Numbered from the stretch's first letter, positions 1-14,494 are shown. The stretch: DNA of 64,000 nucleotides from Liolophura sinensis (GCF_032854445.1 NC_088307.1:28002547-28066546); one strand, 5' to 3'. The notes: generated by a model from the sequence alone, not told the origin. Made by a program: numbers and translations.

Positions 1-300
1 ATTCATTCATTCCCATTCATTCATTCATTTATCCATACTTTCCCATTCACCCATTCACCCATTCATTTATTCATACATCATTTCACCCATTCATTCATTC
101 ATTTGTTCGTTCGTTCATTGATGTAATAATTAAACTTCTTATTGATTCGTTGTTTCATTCCCATTTCATTTATTCTTTCTCATTCGTTTATCCATTCAGT
201 AATTCCTATTCGTTTATCCATCCAGTCATTCCTATTCATTCAGTCAGTCAGTCGCGTTCGTTTATTCACTCATTTGTTCGATCATTTATCTATTCATTCT
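1..300 (+). repeat. Degenerate (ATTC)n / (CATT)n microsatellite
   Basis: The window opens in a tetranucleotide array (ATTCATTC, CCATTCATT, TTCGTTCG variants) that decays towards position 300. It is cut by the window edge. The open frame over it encodes only low-complexity Ser/Ile/His-rich sequence and is not a gene. Confidence 0.9.
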
Positions 301-3300
301 ATTGACTATACACACCGAATTTCCGCACCAAAAACTAGTGAATCTAGTTGTAAACCTCATTCCCATCATGAAAAGAGAGAGAGGTGTCAGTTTTTGTTGA
401 TGTCCAGAGGAGTTTGTCGTTATTTCAGGGAAGGAATATTTCGCGTTATATTCATGTTAAATATGAATTAATGGTATGAAAGTATTATCTTATACAAATT
501 ATTCATATCACGTTATGATCTGATTTATTGGTGAACACTGTCACATGTGTGTTGATCATTTTTTTACTGTCAGTTTTAATTAAATGTAAATAAAAACGCT
601 CACAGAGATGCCAGCTGGACTTGTGAAAATAAGCTAAGCGAATCAGATGACAAAAATCTATTAAGACAGTTGATATTTTATATTTGCAAATTCGACTATT
701 TTGCAAAAGTCAGGTTGAGTACAGTGTGTTATCGATCGGACACAAAAATCTGTTATCGCCTGATGTTGTTTCAGCGTGACATCTCACAGATTTCAGAACT
801 TGCACGTAACCTCCGTGCATCAAAACAGATTACAGGGAATTACACTTTACCTCCAGTGTAAGTCAAAAATCAGATAATAATGTTGTGTCTTATGATGTTA
901 CATATGGAGTTACTCCACGACAAACATACAAGCCTGCTTTTTTTCTCTTACTTTTCGTCACATGGATTTGGATTCGATCTTTACATGAGACTGCACAGAT
1001 TATTATAAGAATATTGCTTGCGAGCAATCGTATCAAAATCATAGCAAAGATTTCTAACAAGAGTTTGTCATCCCTGACTCCAAACAAGAGGCTGTTGACC
1101 AATGAGCTGCCGTGGTCTAATCGACCTACTAAGCGATGGTGCGCCTTTTGTTTTAATCAAACGGTACCCACAAATCTGTCCACTGTCGTATAATGGATGT
1201 ATTTATGAGTGCACCAAGCAAACAAATAAATACACTTTTTCCGATGCATTCAAATTGAAATTAGGTGCACCTGCACTAATTGCTCTGAGTTGTATTCTAA
1301 TAGATTAATGTGTTTGCATAATTCGCAGAATATTGGTGTGAATTGAAAAGAGGTTATGTTGTTATATATTTTAGGATTTTTTTTTTCTAATTAGGGACAC
1401 ATAAATGCAAATGTGATAATCTAGAAAGCGTGTGGAATACAGTGTCTATTACAGGCAGTAAATGTACCGGTCACACACTACGAGTCATTTCACACGTGTG
1501 CATTTTTTGGTCGTATTAAACCAAAACTACTCCTTGCATTTTGAGAAAAAAAAACAGCGACTATAATAGGATGTAGAGGTGGTGTTACGATAGTCACAGT
1601 TTGTGGTCACGAGGCAAGATCAGGTCTAGTATATCGCCAATCGACCACAGAGATGGAGCCATCCACGCGAGGAAGAGGGGCTAAATCCGGGAACAATAAA
1701 AGAATAGCCACAAAAATCTGAAGAAATTAAATTCACACCTCTAGGATGAATTGGCGCTTTTGTGCGGCAAAGCGAAATTTGTGAAGCGTCAAAATAGACC
1801 TTTTGGTAAGAGGTTCGTGTTTAGAATTCTTACACCCACAGTCGCTGATAAAACTCGGCATGCAAGGAAACTGTGGGTTATTTTTTTTTTCTAACAGAAT
1901 AAGATGTCAAGAAGTTGATTAAACAGGTTGACAGCTTGGTTTTGACAAGGTCTGTTTTTGCACCGCTTGCCCTTTTGGGAGCCCTGCGTAACCTCCGTAT
2001 ACAGGTGCTGTGAAGTGGTGCGTAAGAAATGACACATGTGTACTGAGTGGTTTTGAGGCAGCCTGGGTGAGTCGAGTAAAAGCCTATATTATGTGAAAGA
2101 CAGCCGGTTTATAATAGTTCTCGACTCCTCATGAACAGCCACATCAACATGCACGCCATTATTGCGTATTAGACCCTTGTCAATGAAACAAACTAGGGCA
2201 TAATTAACATAATTTTTGTTTTGTTTTTATTGCCAAGTTGTTGCCTTCATAATAGTCTAGTTTATGTGATTTCCCGTCCTCACCATTCTACTAGGTTATC
2301 TCCCGTTGTAGGGGCTACTCAGTGGTTAATTATAGCTCTCATCTGCCTTTTAATGACGGGTGGTCTTTTGGCTGATTTAGAGGCTGTCAGTTAAATATTG
2401 CTAATCTAAGAGCTATGACGACAAGCTCTGCTCCTTTTTCAAACCCGCCTTCATATCAAGAGGTTAAGAAGTACTAGAGGAGTTTGGAGACAAGTCATCT
2501 GTATTTTTCAGCAGCATGAAAAAACACGAACAAAAATGTGAATGGATCAAACTTTGCTGTCCCAGTGTCAAGTACCATTCTCTTAGATGGTTAAAGGTTA
2601 GCATGTTTAAATGTAAAATGCTTTTGTTAACTCCGGTAAAATGTAACATAATGTGTTTACTCCACTGATGCTTGTTTGCAGATTGCAACATAATGTTAGA
2701 TTACAATCTTTTTTATCACTGATAATACGAGATTCGACACCTGACAGTGTTAATTTCGATTTGCAAGTTAGAGTACAACATTTTTTAAGCTTTTTGTAAA
2801 GTGTAATACGTGTAATCATCCAATCGTCGTCACTGCCCTGTTTTTTGTGGTTGTTTTTTTCGCCATATATACGATAGTCTTTACATTTTGATGTTTGCTA
2901 TAGGAGTCACACAAAGGTTTTTGTGAAGACATAATCCTCAGTGGTGCTTCAGAAAAATCATGCACATGTGACACGTTATCTACTCTCCTAGCTTAGACGA
3001 CCATTCGATAAATACAAAACCTCAAACAAAACAGCAATAAAGTCATAAAAACACCGTAAAATGTTACATTGTCGGCATTCTGTCGGTGGTAAAATGATAC
3101 AAGATGTTAAATGGTGAAAAAAGTAAGAGTTAGAATCATTAAATGTTACCTCATGCAATGACTGGTTGCAAGTTGTAACATGATGTTAGTTAAGAATTTA
3201 TAATGTGAAACATATCATGAAAGTGTGTAACACAGCATGTAAAATTGTAAAGTAAAGCAGTTTGTAAACTGTTAAAGTTCTAACGATTTAGAAAGTGTTA

Positions 3301-3368
3301 ATCAAACATTATTAATGCTGTACCTCCTCCACCAATGCCAAAATGTAGGACTTAGCTCTGCTGTTAGT
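301..3368. other. Non-coding stretch, nothing recognised
   Basis: AT-rich DNA with only short frames interrupted by stops on both strands. I see no domain-bearing exon, RNA gene or clear repeat. Confidence 0.5.
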
Positions 3369-3405
3369 CTGAGAGAGCCCCTTTTTACATAAGGGGCTCT
3401 CTCAG
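3369..3405. repeat. Perfect 15-bp inverted repeat (hairpin)
   Basis: CTGAGAGAGCCCCTT at 3369-3383, a 7-nt loop, and its exact reverse complement at 3391-3405. The GC-rich stem stands out from AT-rich surroundings. It could be a remnant of a foldback element or a structured RNA element; nothing adjacent decides. Confidence 0.85.
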
Positions 3406-4372
3406 GGGCTTACAGAATATATCTGCCCGAGATTTGAACTCATATTTGAGTTATACATCTAGAAGGTGGATAAGACCAAGCATCCAATTTTAACCAATAT
3501 GCACACAATGTCTACAGGGAGTTTGTTATTGCTGAAAACAGGATACATGAATTTTATTCCTCGTGTCAAATTATACATTTAGCTGGCCCAACAGCACTAA
3601 AGTAACCGCCATTTTTGACAAGAATTACAGCCTTGAAAAGTGCATCCTGATTGGATAATGATCATCAGCGTGTCTGGAATCTTTGGTAAATTTTCTCACC
3701 CAAACATACCGAATCATTCTACTGTGAGCGCCGTAAGAATCCATTTTGTGTCACACGAGGAAATTTTTTAAAATATTGCGACCTAAGTGACAAAATATGC
3801 GGTTTTCCTCAGTGAGATTATGAATTTACCGTTGGTATTTGTCCTAATCGGTGACTCATGCACTACTCCGATGCCCACATTAGCCTGTTAATGTCTCGTC
3901 AGCTCACCGTACGCTTGATTAACGATCTAATTTGCACCTGTAACTCACCTGTAGGATTGCCCATCACCAACATCTACAGCCACAGACTCGTTTATGCGGC
4001 GAGAAGCGATGTTTAACAACATTCATGTAACATGACACGATATCGAATGATGGTAATTGCAGCTCAGTCGATCGATACAATTGGTTCTAACAGCCCAGTG
4101 TAAAACTTGATAGCCAGACGGAAGCTTGCGCTGCTACATGGGCGGGTAATTTGTTTCAGGTTTTCAGTCGTTCTGAACGCTATAATTTGTTCAGGATTAT
4201 CGCAGGCTCATTATCCACTGAACACATTGTTACTGGTTTTGGTCCTACACAGTTTTGGCAAGGAAAACTTAAAACGTTTGGCTTTATACACGTATAAGAA
4301 CGCCCAAGTCACCTCTACTTCTGTGAATGCATTTGTTACTCAAACGATGAGCTTAGTAAAATAGAGCCTCTT
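3406..4372. other. Non-coding stretch, nothing recognised
   Basis: No exon-like frame with good splice sites and no repeat that I can identify. Confidence 0.5.
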
Positions 4373-4509
4373 CAGCAACCTGCAGATGGTTGTGGGTTTC
4401 CCCGGGCTCTGCCCGGTTTCCTCCCACCATAATTCTGGCCGCCGTAGTGAAAGTAAGATATTGTTGAGTGCGGCGTAAAACACCAATCAAATAAACAAAT
4501 AAATAAATA
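4373..4509 (+). mobile_element. Family 1 SINE, 3' half
   Basis: Contains GGTTTCCCCGGGCTCTGCCC, CCTCCCACCATAATTCTGGC, the TTGAGTGCGGCGTAAAACACC tail region (as two adjoining pieces) and an AAAT-rich end. The tRNA-like head is missing. Confidence 0.88.
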
Positions 4510-7086
4510 ATGAAACTCTTGTGCAACCCCAAAAGAAGACGTGTTTCGACAAGTTTCCTTCTTAGAAGATACCTCAGTTTATAACAGTTTGCTTTTTAAC
4601 GTATTCGTTATCTCAACGTTCAGCTATTTAAATGGAATACATCATTTGGCAAATACAACCGAAGATGTGACTGAAGTATATCCCCCAAAAAGGAAAAAAG
4701 GTCTTAAGTAGTAACAACAAGAATGGTACAGTTGTTTGTTTGATTGTTTGTCTATTTGTTTGTTTACCTGTTTGTTTGCATGCTTGTGTTTTATGGCGCT
4801 ATTAACAATATTTTGATCATTTCTTGATCCATACTCCTGGCAGCGCATGCGTCGCTCTCTACGTTCGCTTTACGTCACTGCTTTGGAGCCTGTGAGACGC
4901 ACGAAGGCATGTTCAGATTTAGCCTCGTCACTTGGCTCCTCTGCATAACAATTTAATCAGCATTCATCAATAAAATGGCTTCAGGTTTTGGTTAGAATCA
5001 CGTTGTACATGCTTTAGATAAAGAGAATCCATTCGTATAAAGTATAAATAGAAACCATGGTTGAGACGGATTGTTTGTGTTTTGTGACGTCACTTCCTGC
5101 CTCATCACCGTGACTCCAGTTACCTCTTGATGACATATCCTCATTTAGCACGGTGGTCTCAAAACCGTTGTATTTGTAGAAATGCCTCACTAGACAGCTT
5201 CTCAATGGACTACATAAACAAACGTAATGACTCTAAATGGTTAGCGTTTGAATTGCTAAGCTGCTTGACTGATTGGCTGTGACTTGTTGATTCGTTGAAC
5301 TACAGCGGGTTAACCAAATACAGAAAGGTTGCCTTTATATATAGTATAAACAGTGAAGTTCACTTTCTCAGGTATTCGCGATTCATTTGGGGTTTTTCTT
5401 GTTTCAGTTTTTTCTTGGGTTATTTGTATTTGACCCAAGGTAACGTAACTTGTATAAAAAGATGTTATGATAAAACGGATTTACGAAGTTTTGCGAAGGA
5501 GTTGTGGATAGGTTTTGATAACATAAAATTCTCAGAAACTTACTTAATATTTCATCGATTTGGTACACAAAAGTAGTTCCAACGCACATTTCCTCTCCAT
5601 CTTATATCTGGAGATTTTTGCGTAAAAAAACATTTTTAGACCTTAACGATAAAACATCCCATTATATTTTCAAAAATCAAGGTTTTCCAGAAAAATCTCC
5701 AAATTTTATCGTTTCTTGGGTAAAGAAAGATTTGCAGAAGGTTTTATGTAATAAAAAATATAAAATTATGCTTTCGTAAACTTTGATTCACGGATGGCTT
5801 TGCCATATTTTATCGGGAAGTTGGGTTTTAAGGAGGGTATTAGACTGTTTAACTAGAGAGGGGACGGGGGATCGTCTTGCCCCGACGGCCGGGGGAACTT
5901 CGGCACAGGTTAGCCTTCGCACACAGCAATAGTCACGACCCGGTAACTAGGAATCAAATCGCGAACCCAAACGAAAGCACAACTCGCCAGTAGACACAGA
6001 AATAGGGGATTAAGAGGTGAATGAAGGAGCTCTCTAGTCGTGGAGATAGAATCCACACGGGACAAATTAGGAGAGTTAGTAAGGTCTTTGCAAATCTAAT
6101 GTACCCCCTTCCCGCGGCCGAGAGCTAGTCTTAGACCTGAGCTAAAGGGATATTTTCTCAAACTTCCGGCGTGTTAGAAATAAGACAAAGTTGAAAATTG
6201 TCCTAACTCGGGGTGTAATTTCTGTCGATTAGAAGGATCAATGGCACGCCGTCAATCTTCGGCGGCGTATCCATGGTAACGTCATGGCGCCGGATCAGAA
6301 GAGAAAATGTGCCCCTCACAGCTCTAAACGCAGGAGATTTCCTAATTCCGCCGCGTCCTTTTACATTCTTTTTCTGCTCATGCAAACGGGGGATTTAGTC
6401 TCCGTATAGAAAGGCATTGAGCATCAATTAGGACTGAATATACAAGTCTTCCAGTAAAAAGACTGTTGAGTCACAGAGATGTCGTTCTTCTACCCAACAT
6501 CCGATCCGATTGCGCGCTAAGCCCTGAGATGCCTAAAAGCAAACATTCTTCCCTCTTGGATTGCCGAAACCAAAAAGCTTTTCCTGGAACTGTGACTCTC
6601 TGGCATGTCTTCTTTTTTTTTTTCTTTCTTGCTCTTCTCTTTTCATCGCGGAGAACGAAATGCTCCGTTGTTGGCATCTTTAGGGAGAGGTATTACGGGA
6701 TAGCTCTATCAAGGTGGTCGCGTTTTAGCCAAAGTTTTTTCTCGAAAAGAAAGTATTAAGGTATAATAGCCTCAGCTAAAAGCACGCTTTAAGTTTAATC
6801 CGCTTTTGAAGAGAGTTAAAACATGCGGGTATAAAACATCTACCGATTAGTTAAAGTTCATGAATTCGTATTTTGTGGAGATGAACTAAAAGCCAGCAAT
6901 GCATTTCCCATTGTCCTTTGTGTTTCCTGTCTCAGATGTGCATATGCAAATAAAATACGACTATATATTTGGTACTTACTTGTTGGTTGAGTTCTCTTTG
7001 TTCTACGCAGACGTCAATTTATATGTAAATGATTGAATGATATATAAAAGTACACGTACACGTGTTAATTTCTGGTTTAATTTCTT
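4510..7086. other. Non-coding stretch with a short TTTG-rich tract
   Basis: A (TTTG)n-like tract lies at about 4732-4785. Apart from that I see only stop-riddled frames. The open frame at 5295-5576 has no recognisable domain and no supporting splice sites. Confidence 0.5.
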
Positions 7087-7089
7087 GCA

Positions 7090-7361
7090 GGGGCCACTCG
7101 AATCCTCCCACCAATGCCGTTGCTGTGAGTTCAAGTCCAGCGCATGTTGGTTTTCTCCCTGGCCGTACGTGGAAAAGTCTGTCAGTAACCTGCTGACCTT
7201 CCCACCTGCAGATGGTCGTGAGTTTCACCCAGGTTCCGCCTGGTTTGCTCCCATCATGATACTGGTCTCCGTCCTATAGGTGAAAAATATTGGGATCGGC
7301 ATAAAACACCGATCAAATACATATATAAATAAATAAAAATAAATAAATAAATAAATAAATT
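7090..7361 (+). mobile_element. Family 1 SINE, nearly full length
   Basis: Includes the B-box-like GTGAGTTCAAGTCCAGCGC of the tRNA-derived head, then body, then a CATAAAACACCGATCAAAT tail with (AAAT)n. Diverged in the GAGTACGGCG motif. Confidence 0.88.
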
Positions 7362-7362
7362 T

Positions 7363-10300
7363 CTTGTACTGTAGTTCTCCGGCATATACCAGCTTAATCC
7401 GAGTTTATTGATATAAACATATTTTTCTTGTATTTCCATGTCTATTGCAATTATTTTCTGTTGCAGCCCAAAGAGTAATTTTGTTCAATCACAAAACCAT
7501 AAATGGTTGTCGATATCGTGTCTCTGACAATTCAAGCTGAGTTACTCAGCGCGTGTCAAAGTATAAGTTTGCAGATCTAATACCGGGTGTTGGATACCCA
7601 GAACAGAGACGGTCCCTGGCGTTCTGAAAATTTCATTAATGCGATTTCGTTTCGTTGGCGGTGCATGCGCCTTGCAACTTCATGTTACGTCAATCCTGTG
7701 ACAAGCCTACCAACAGCCTGATTAGGTTCATTTAACGTGATGCCATGATGCCGTGGTGTCTTTATAAACTGCACCCTTTAACATTCGCAATGGTTCAAGT
7801 CAGACGTTCTAACAAAATACATAACTGGCTGACAAGCGTAGACTTTAAATAATCACGACTTTGTAAAAGTCTCGCATGGCCTGTACCCTTCATGCAAGAC
7901 GACATGATCTAATACGTCACTGCGTATCTGGATGTCTTACCCTAACGCGGAATTTACATTTATAATCTTATTCGCTCGCACTTTTCAAAATTTCCTAAAG
8001 AAATATCAATTTACAGTTATTTTTTGACCGAGTATATGCGAACAAAACCTGTTGAATATTTTAACTTTTCTCTTCGAAACCAATTGCACAACCTTTTCCG
8101 GGCAACACGATTTGCTACAAAAATCTGCGAAGACAAATCATTTCAACTTCAAATGCGAACAATGCTCAGATTTAATCATTTTTGACAGAAATGTTTTCAG
8201 AGCGACTGATCATGTTACATGCACCATATAACGAAGATTAGTCATCCCCAAAATGGATTGCAGATGGGGAAAAAAGTAGCATTTTGACTGTGGATACGGT
8301 TGAGAGATTACGTCAAGCCGATTCATTTCCGACAATTACGATCATTTCCGGTTTAAGGTGCATTATGGGACTTTATAACGAGTGATAGCTCGACCAAGGG
8401 TCAACAGGAGAACAACATAGTCGGTGCATTTTCCGCATGATCGAATTTCGAATTTGAGATTTTTATCAGCGCGTGCGTTACAAACTGTTTCATCTGGCAG
8501 CCTTCGGAAGGCGCCCATTTATTTACCGCGAAATTGCGCATCCGGTGAACGTCTTGAGGAAGTTCATTATTAAAGACATCATGGAGAGGCGCGTTCGCCT
8601 CCATTAAGCAGTCAGCGACCGAAAAAACGGCAATCCAAGAGGGCAAGAGTCAGACTCTCTGTAATTGATTATTCCCTTGGAACCTTTTTGTCACCTGGCT
8701 GCCTTAGGAATGATTCCCCACCATCGGCCCGCCGGTCTCTTCAGGTCCGTGTCTTTATCTGAGATTACTTACTCACTGTTTGGACAACGATATATCATGG
8801 AGCTAGACGTCACGTTTAAAAATACCTGACACGTCGACTTGATGACAACTTCTTCCAATCTACGATGAAGAAAGCGGAGAAGAAGAGAAAAAACCGACGA
8901 CAATCTTGATTGGTGTTTACTCCCCTTTCTACCATGAGAAATGTTGTCTCTAAGGCGATTGGCAAGACCTCCACTAATGAAGGTTTCATCTGAGGAGACA
9001 CTATCATTCAGAAATCTTTCGCGGAATACTCAAACACAAGAAAGACCTCTCTCTTCAAAAAGGCGTTATCTTTTGAGATCGTGCGTAATAATATTGTCGC
9101 AGTTTGAGTCTACAATCACAATTACTGAATGTAGACTTTCTCAGTTTTTCTTAACAGGATTCGATAAAGTTTTGTTTGACATTTATTATTATTATCTACT
9201 TTATTTCAGTCATGTGAATTTTGTGTTACATGGTGGTTAGGTTGTCAATATTCGCCGCAGAACCCATTTCGAAACCTACAGTGGAATCACACGTTCCAAG
9301 GACTAACAAGTTATGTGATTTCACAGATATGCCTCGACTTTAATACTTTGAAGTCTTCTACCTTAATATGTGGAGATATGTTATAAATGTGATTTTTTCC
9401 GACCCAAAGCCATACAAGTAGTCAATACTGGTATGCACAAAGTTTTGGTGTCTCCTTCCAAATTTTTTTGTGACTTAGTTTGTTTGTTTTAAGCAATTGT
9501 TGCATCACCATGGATTTCCGACTTAACGACTGAGTTGTTGTGTTGGTCATACTGCTGTTTGATAAGACTTAATAATGTTTCTAGAAAATGAGAGATTTTT
9601 TTACCGGAAGTGCCCTTATAATAGTTTTGCGCATATGGATTTGTGGCAGAAAATACCATCGTTACGAACCTCTTTGTAGCTATTAATGTTACAGCCCAAA
9701 AAATGAAAAACTTAGAAAATTCTTTTTTTATTCTTCTGTACTTTTTTCAGTAATATTTACATTTTGTGAATGTATTTTATTATTTCCGCTTAGAATGTTA
9801 CCGCAACCAACGTTCTGCTCAGTCCATTAAGCAATTTACACAGACAAAAACATTTTGTACTTTAATTAAGACCTCGCCCTCACTTTATAAGATGATTCAT
9901 TAGTTCTACAATGCTTACTCCATCTGCTATTAAAATGCAAAACGCAGATTGACTTCAGTTTCCTGTATCCATTAAACACAAGTAAAAAAAATGACTTTCC
10001 GTAGCTTCAAATTAAATTCCTACTCGCTTTTTTTTTCTTCATTCGATTTTGCTCAGACGACCGACTTGCATATTAAAATAATCCTGGCTATATTCACTGA
10101 CTAATTGAACAGTTTGGGGTCCTTGTCGTGGACAAACATGGCGTCCATTCTTCCGGATGGGAAGGGTAATTCTACAGATCCTAGCTTACAATGTAACCCT
10201 TACATCACTGTAATAAAGCTTACAAAACAGAGCTTATGGCGTTACAAATACTCTGTATTTACCCAATTAAGTTTCCTGCTCAGTCCTGCGCTCGTTTTTT

Positions 10301-11918
10301 TCTGCTTTCTTTTGGACAGATCCAAGTATGGCCAGAGCATGAGCTTAGAGAATATTTTCTGCCCTGAACACTAAACACGCTTAATGCATCTTCCTATTGC
10401 TCGAAAAATGAACACTCTTTTTACACACGATTCGGGAGGCTTTCTTGAAACGTTCAGACAAAAAGTAGACCCTATTGGGCGCAGAAAAATTGGCAGAGGA
10501 TGTGGATATACAATAAAATCTGCTTTGTTCTGATGATTATTTCCATGTACGTTTGTCAGGGAAGTATTCCAGGGCTCCTACATATCCCGTGAACACGCTG
10601 GTATAACTTATCGTGCACGCCCATGCTTGCGTGCACTCAGCCAGTAGATGACTAGAGAACACACTGGCTTTGCAACTGTTACTATACCGACTACTGCGCA
10701 TATGTGAAAAACGAGGCGACGGAAGGAATTCGAGTTCATCATCTGGTATTTTATTTTCCAGCACATTTAACTGTACTGGGCATATATAGCTTATCATATG
10801 TAGTGACGGGCCATGCACGGTTGCTTTGTATTCATATACACTTATGCTGCTCACCTAAATAGGTGGCCCCATCCCTCATCCAGTTTATTTGAGTGTTATC
10901 TCTAGTAATGTAGTATAGATTTACTCCTTAATTAAGTAGAGAGTGTATTATCCCTTTTCAGGGCTTCGAAAACTCCAAATTCATTTCACTCACGCCTAAA
11001 TAGGTCATGATTTGGCAGCACATTTGTTTTGAAGCACATTTAACTACATTTAAGAACTGTAAATTTTTGATTTTTATCCTGCCTGCCAGCAACAAATCTC
11101 CGCGTTCAACTCACCAAATGGCTGTGAGCCGATTATATCTCAACAGATTTACATATGATAACAAAATGTTACCTTGAGTCCGTCTAAGTTCTACCAATAT
11201 TAAGCATGCATGGGAACAGATCTAATATAATAATAAAGAATTCAAGGTAACCTCTCATAAAATTTAAAACATTACACGAGCTTTCGGTAAGTATATTTAT
11301 TAGCTAAATAAAGACTTCAAGCTCAAGCAAATAATGGCATACACTTGGAATTTATGACAAAATGCTTTGAGGTTTTCATTGTTATTCCTCAATCCATGAA
11401 CCGCTATAAGTCAGTAGTAGAACATAATATACCTGTAGACAATATGTTGGTAGCTATATGTAGAGATATAACTGTTAAGACAATGACATAACTCTATATT
11501 TGCCTATTTACTTGTGTGATGTTTGACGTGGAATACTTCGTCATGACCCAAATCACTCACTTACTTCGTCATGACGAAAATGTGTACAGTGAATTACGCT
11601 GTACATGTAAGCTGTCTGGGGGTTTTGGCGGCAGAGATTAAGTGCTTACTATATATGCAATAAAACTAGATACAGTTTCACAAAACAGCTTCATTTTAGT
11701 TTAAAATGTTTAAGTCCTTAGTTTTGTGTTCAGTCCAACAAGTAGTATTTGCTTAAGCAAACTAACTAATCATGAAACCGAGCACTTGGGATCTCTCAGA
11801 TTTTGGTCCTGCTAATTCCTGAATAAAATGTAACAAAAATCAGGGCTGTAAGACATGCTGTGTATGATAACTCTTTTTTTTTTTGCTGTCTTTGCACTGT
11901 CAATAATAAAAAAATAAA
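7363..11918. other. Long non-coding stretch, nothing recognised
   Basis: The open frames here (8401-8646, 8941-9240, 10105-10374, 10537-10854) show no known motif, no signal peptide and no paired splice signals. I regard all as chance. Confidence 0.45.
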
Positions 11919-12330
11919 ATTCTGATTTTATGGAGGATAAATCTTGAGAAATCGTCTCTCTAATTCGCATTACAACATAACTATTGATCAATTCGGGGCT
12001 GTATGACGCTCCTCTTCAAGATAATTCTGATTTTATGTAGGTAAATGCGGAGAAGTCGTCTGTCTAATTCGCATTACAGCATAACTATTGGTCGATTCGG
12101 GGGCTGTATGACACTCGATGATTCTGATTTTATGTAGGTAAATCCGGAGAAGTCGTATGTCTAATTCGCATGACAACATAACTATTGGTCAATTCGGGGG
12201 CTGTATGACACTCCTCTTCAAGATGATTCTGATTTTATGTAGGTAAATCCGGAGAAGTCGTATGTCTAATTCGCATGACAACATAATTATTGGTCAATTC
12301 GGGGGCTGTATGACACTCCTCTTCAAGATG
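11919..12330 (+). repeat. 105-bp tandem repeat, four copies
   Basis: Units start ATTCTGATTTTATG at 11919, 12024, 12121 and 12226. Copies are 105, 97, 105 and 105 bp. The second lacks 8 bp of the CTCTTCAAGAT segment. Copies 3 and 4 are nearly identical. A fifth copy starts at 12331 but breaks off after about 12 bp. Confidence 0.93.
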
Positions 12331-12341
12331 ATTCTGATTTT

Positions 12342-14492
12342 TCTCCTTGCTGTTTACTGTTTACTGTGATAAAATAATTCTGACTTTATTCTTGGTAATA
12401 AGTCATTTATACTAAACTCTTTTATGAGGATTGTTCAACAAGATTTCTTGACCTAGAGAGATAAATGCAGAGACACTTCATGTTATCTGGTACATGGGTA
12501 ATCACGCCAATATACTATACTTATCAGTGCATCAGATCTCAGGGGCGGGCGAGCTTTTTGATCATGTCTGTTTCAATGTAAATGTATACTTTGTTTTCTC
12601 TTTAAGCTATACGTGAGATTTGTTACTTTGCACCCAGGGAGATCGTGTCATATTTGTCGTCAGATTTAATCTTTAAAATGAACCTTTGCCTTTTCTGGCA
12701 GGCCGCCTGTCGTTGTATTTATTCGTCGCAATGACGCTGTATAATTCAAAGTAAGTGTCGGCTTTCATGTTTTGTACTCCACGAAATATTCCGCCAGAAA
12801 ATCACAACGGTTGTGAGCGGAGGGGCGATGTAAGACAGCCTCATTACGCCCAGTCTCATTCCGCCTCATGAGCCCTATGGTGGAGAAATCCAGAAACAAT
12901 AACAAAAACTATTTGCTCAGTTTTATTAGCCTTTTGAAAGATTTAATGATTTTTCAGCCGATGCTTTATTGAAACAAGCGCCTCATTTAAGAATTGTTTA
13001 AAACTTTCATCAGCAACTTCACATGCGCACGCAAATGCTGTACAGGCCGATATCATAGCGTCACAAGGGACTGGGGTGGAACCATCCTCCAAATATTAAA
13101 GAGATCTCCATGACAGATCACGACCCGAGGCTCCCGGTGTAATAGGACAGCTCGACCCTTCAGTGAGGATCAGTTTTCATCTTGACAATAGGGACGCCTT
13201 GGTGGGTAAAGTTGTAACAATTTGTGAAGGACAAGTCGATGTAACCACAATTGTCATGGCCATTCTAACACGCCTAGCCACCTGTATAAACTAAATCTAT
13301 TTGTATATACAAGTGGGGATTCCCCCAATGGAGACAGCGCTGCGTTGACCTTTGACACGGAAACCGACGGTACCGGCGTCGCTTGAACACTGCCATCTGG
13401 CACGTGAATGCATTACAGTTAGCATATGATTTGATTAATTGTGAATCGTATTGAAAAAAAGTATTCTTCGGTGCGAATGATGCAAAATCAGTTCTGTGTG
13501 AAACAATACAAAACAAAGTTAAGTTAAGGTACAGGGTCCATTTTCAGGGAGCTCTCTTAACGTTACGAGCTCGCAACTACGTAACGTGACGACGTAATGC
13601 TGACGTAAGTGAACGTGACGTTAAAAGTGCTTCGTGAAACCCGGATCTGGTTTATATCCATTATGTATTTGAAATAAATCTACATCTTTAAAATCAATTT
13701 AGAAGATGTTATGTTTCAGCAATGTTGTAATATTAGTACTGTGTATTCAAACATTACACGAAAACATGGATTTTTCCTGGTTTATATGCTTTAATTCATT
13801 TAATTCAAAATTACATTTATTTTTTTTTCAATTTTTTTTTGTTTGTAGCGGTACAAACATTGTTAGGATTCCCTTCCAGGCTGATGATAGTTGTCATGAA
13901 ATAAACTGTAAAGTTTAAAGAAAAATATCGATCAGACAACTTAACATGAATGCAATAATTCAAAGTGTCAACAAATACACAAAATTTGTGCCAGTAATAA
14001 CTGCGAGGCTCACATGTTTCCGCTTGAATAGGCCCTAAACTCGTCCACGCTAAATTCAACAATTCGAAAAAAGCCTTGGCTAATGTTTTCCATTTATGTG
14101 CCAAACTGGACAATGACGCTTAGTTTTTGTGAATTATCGGCCAGCTTTATGGCCCTACTTTTTATGTCAGTGGGTACTTCATTGTATTAATATTGCATGA
14201 CACACTTTCAGCCTTTTGGTTTTTTGATTCAGTGTTTTCTCTTCATTACAGTATTCAATTGATGGGAAAGCAGACCTGGATTTTAAAGCCTGAGGCCCAG
14301 TTGTTCAAGACTGGTTTAAGATTTAATACCAGATTTAACTTTAAGTCATGTCAAAAAAAAATGTGTGTACCAGTGTATAAAGTATGAACTAAAGCTGCTA
14401 CTGTTATCTTTTGACCTTGAAGAATGACGGTAATGGCTGTCGAGTTTGGTTCAAATTGAAACAGAAAATACTGCTTAATACCAGTAAGTAAG
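12342..14492. other. Non-coding stretch with a cluster of ACGT cores
   Basis: Only the ACGT cluster at about 13579-13622 stands out (listed separately). No exon is supported. Confidence 0.45.
13579..13622. promoter_or_regulatory. Cluster of ACGT / CRE-like cores
   Basis: Within about 45 bp there are five ACGT cores, including CTGACGTAAG and GTGACGTTA, which resemble ATF/CREB half or variant sites. They are partly repetitive, so a decayed tandem repeat is the alternative. No gene start is visible beside it. Confidence 0.3.
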
Positions 14493-14494
14493 CT

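Noticed and set aside
142-471. 109-codon frame over the opening microsatellite
   Set aside because: Low-complexity translation of an ATTC repeat.
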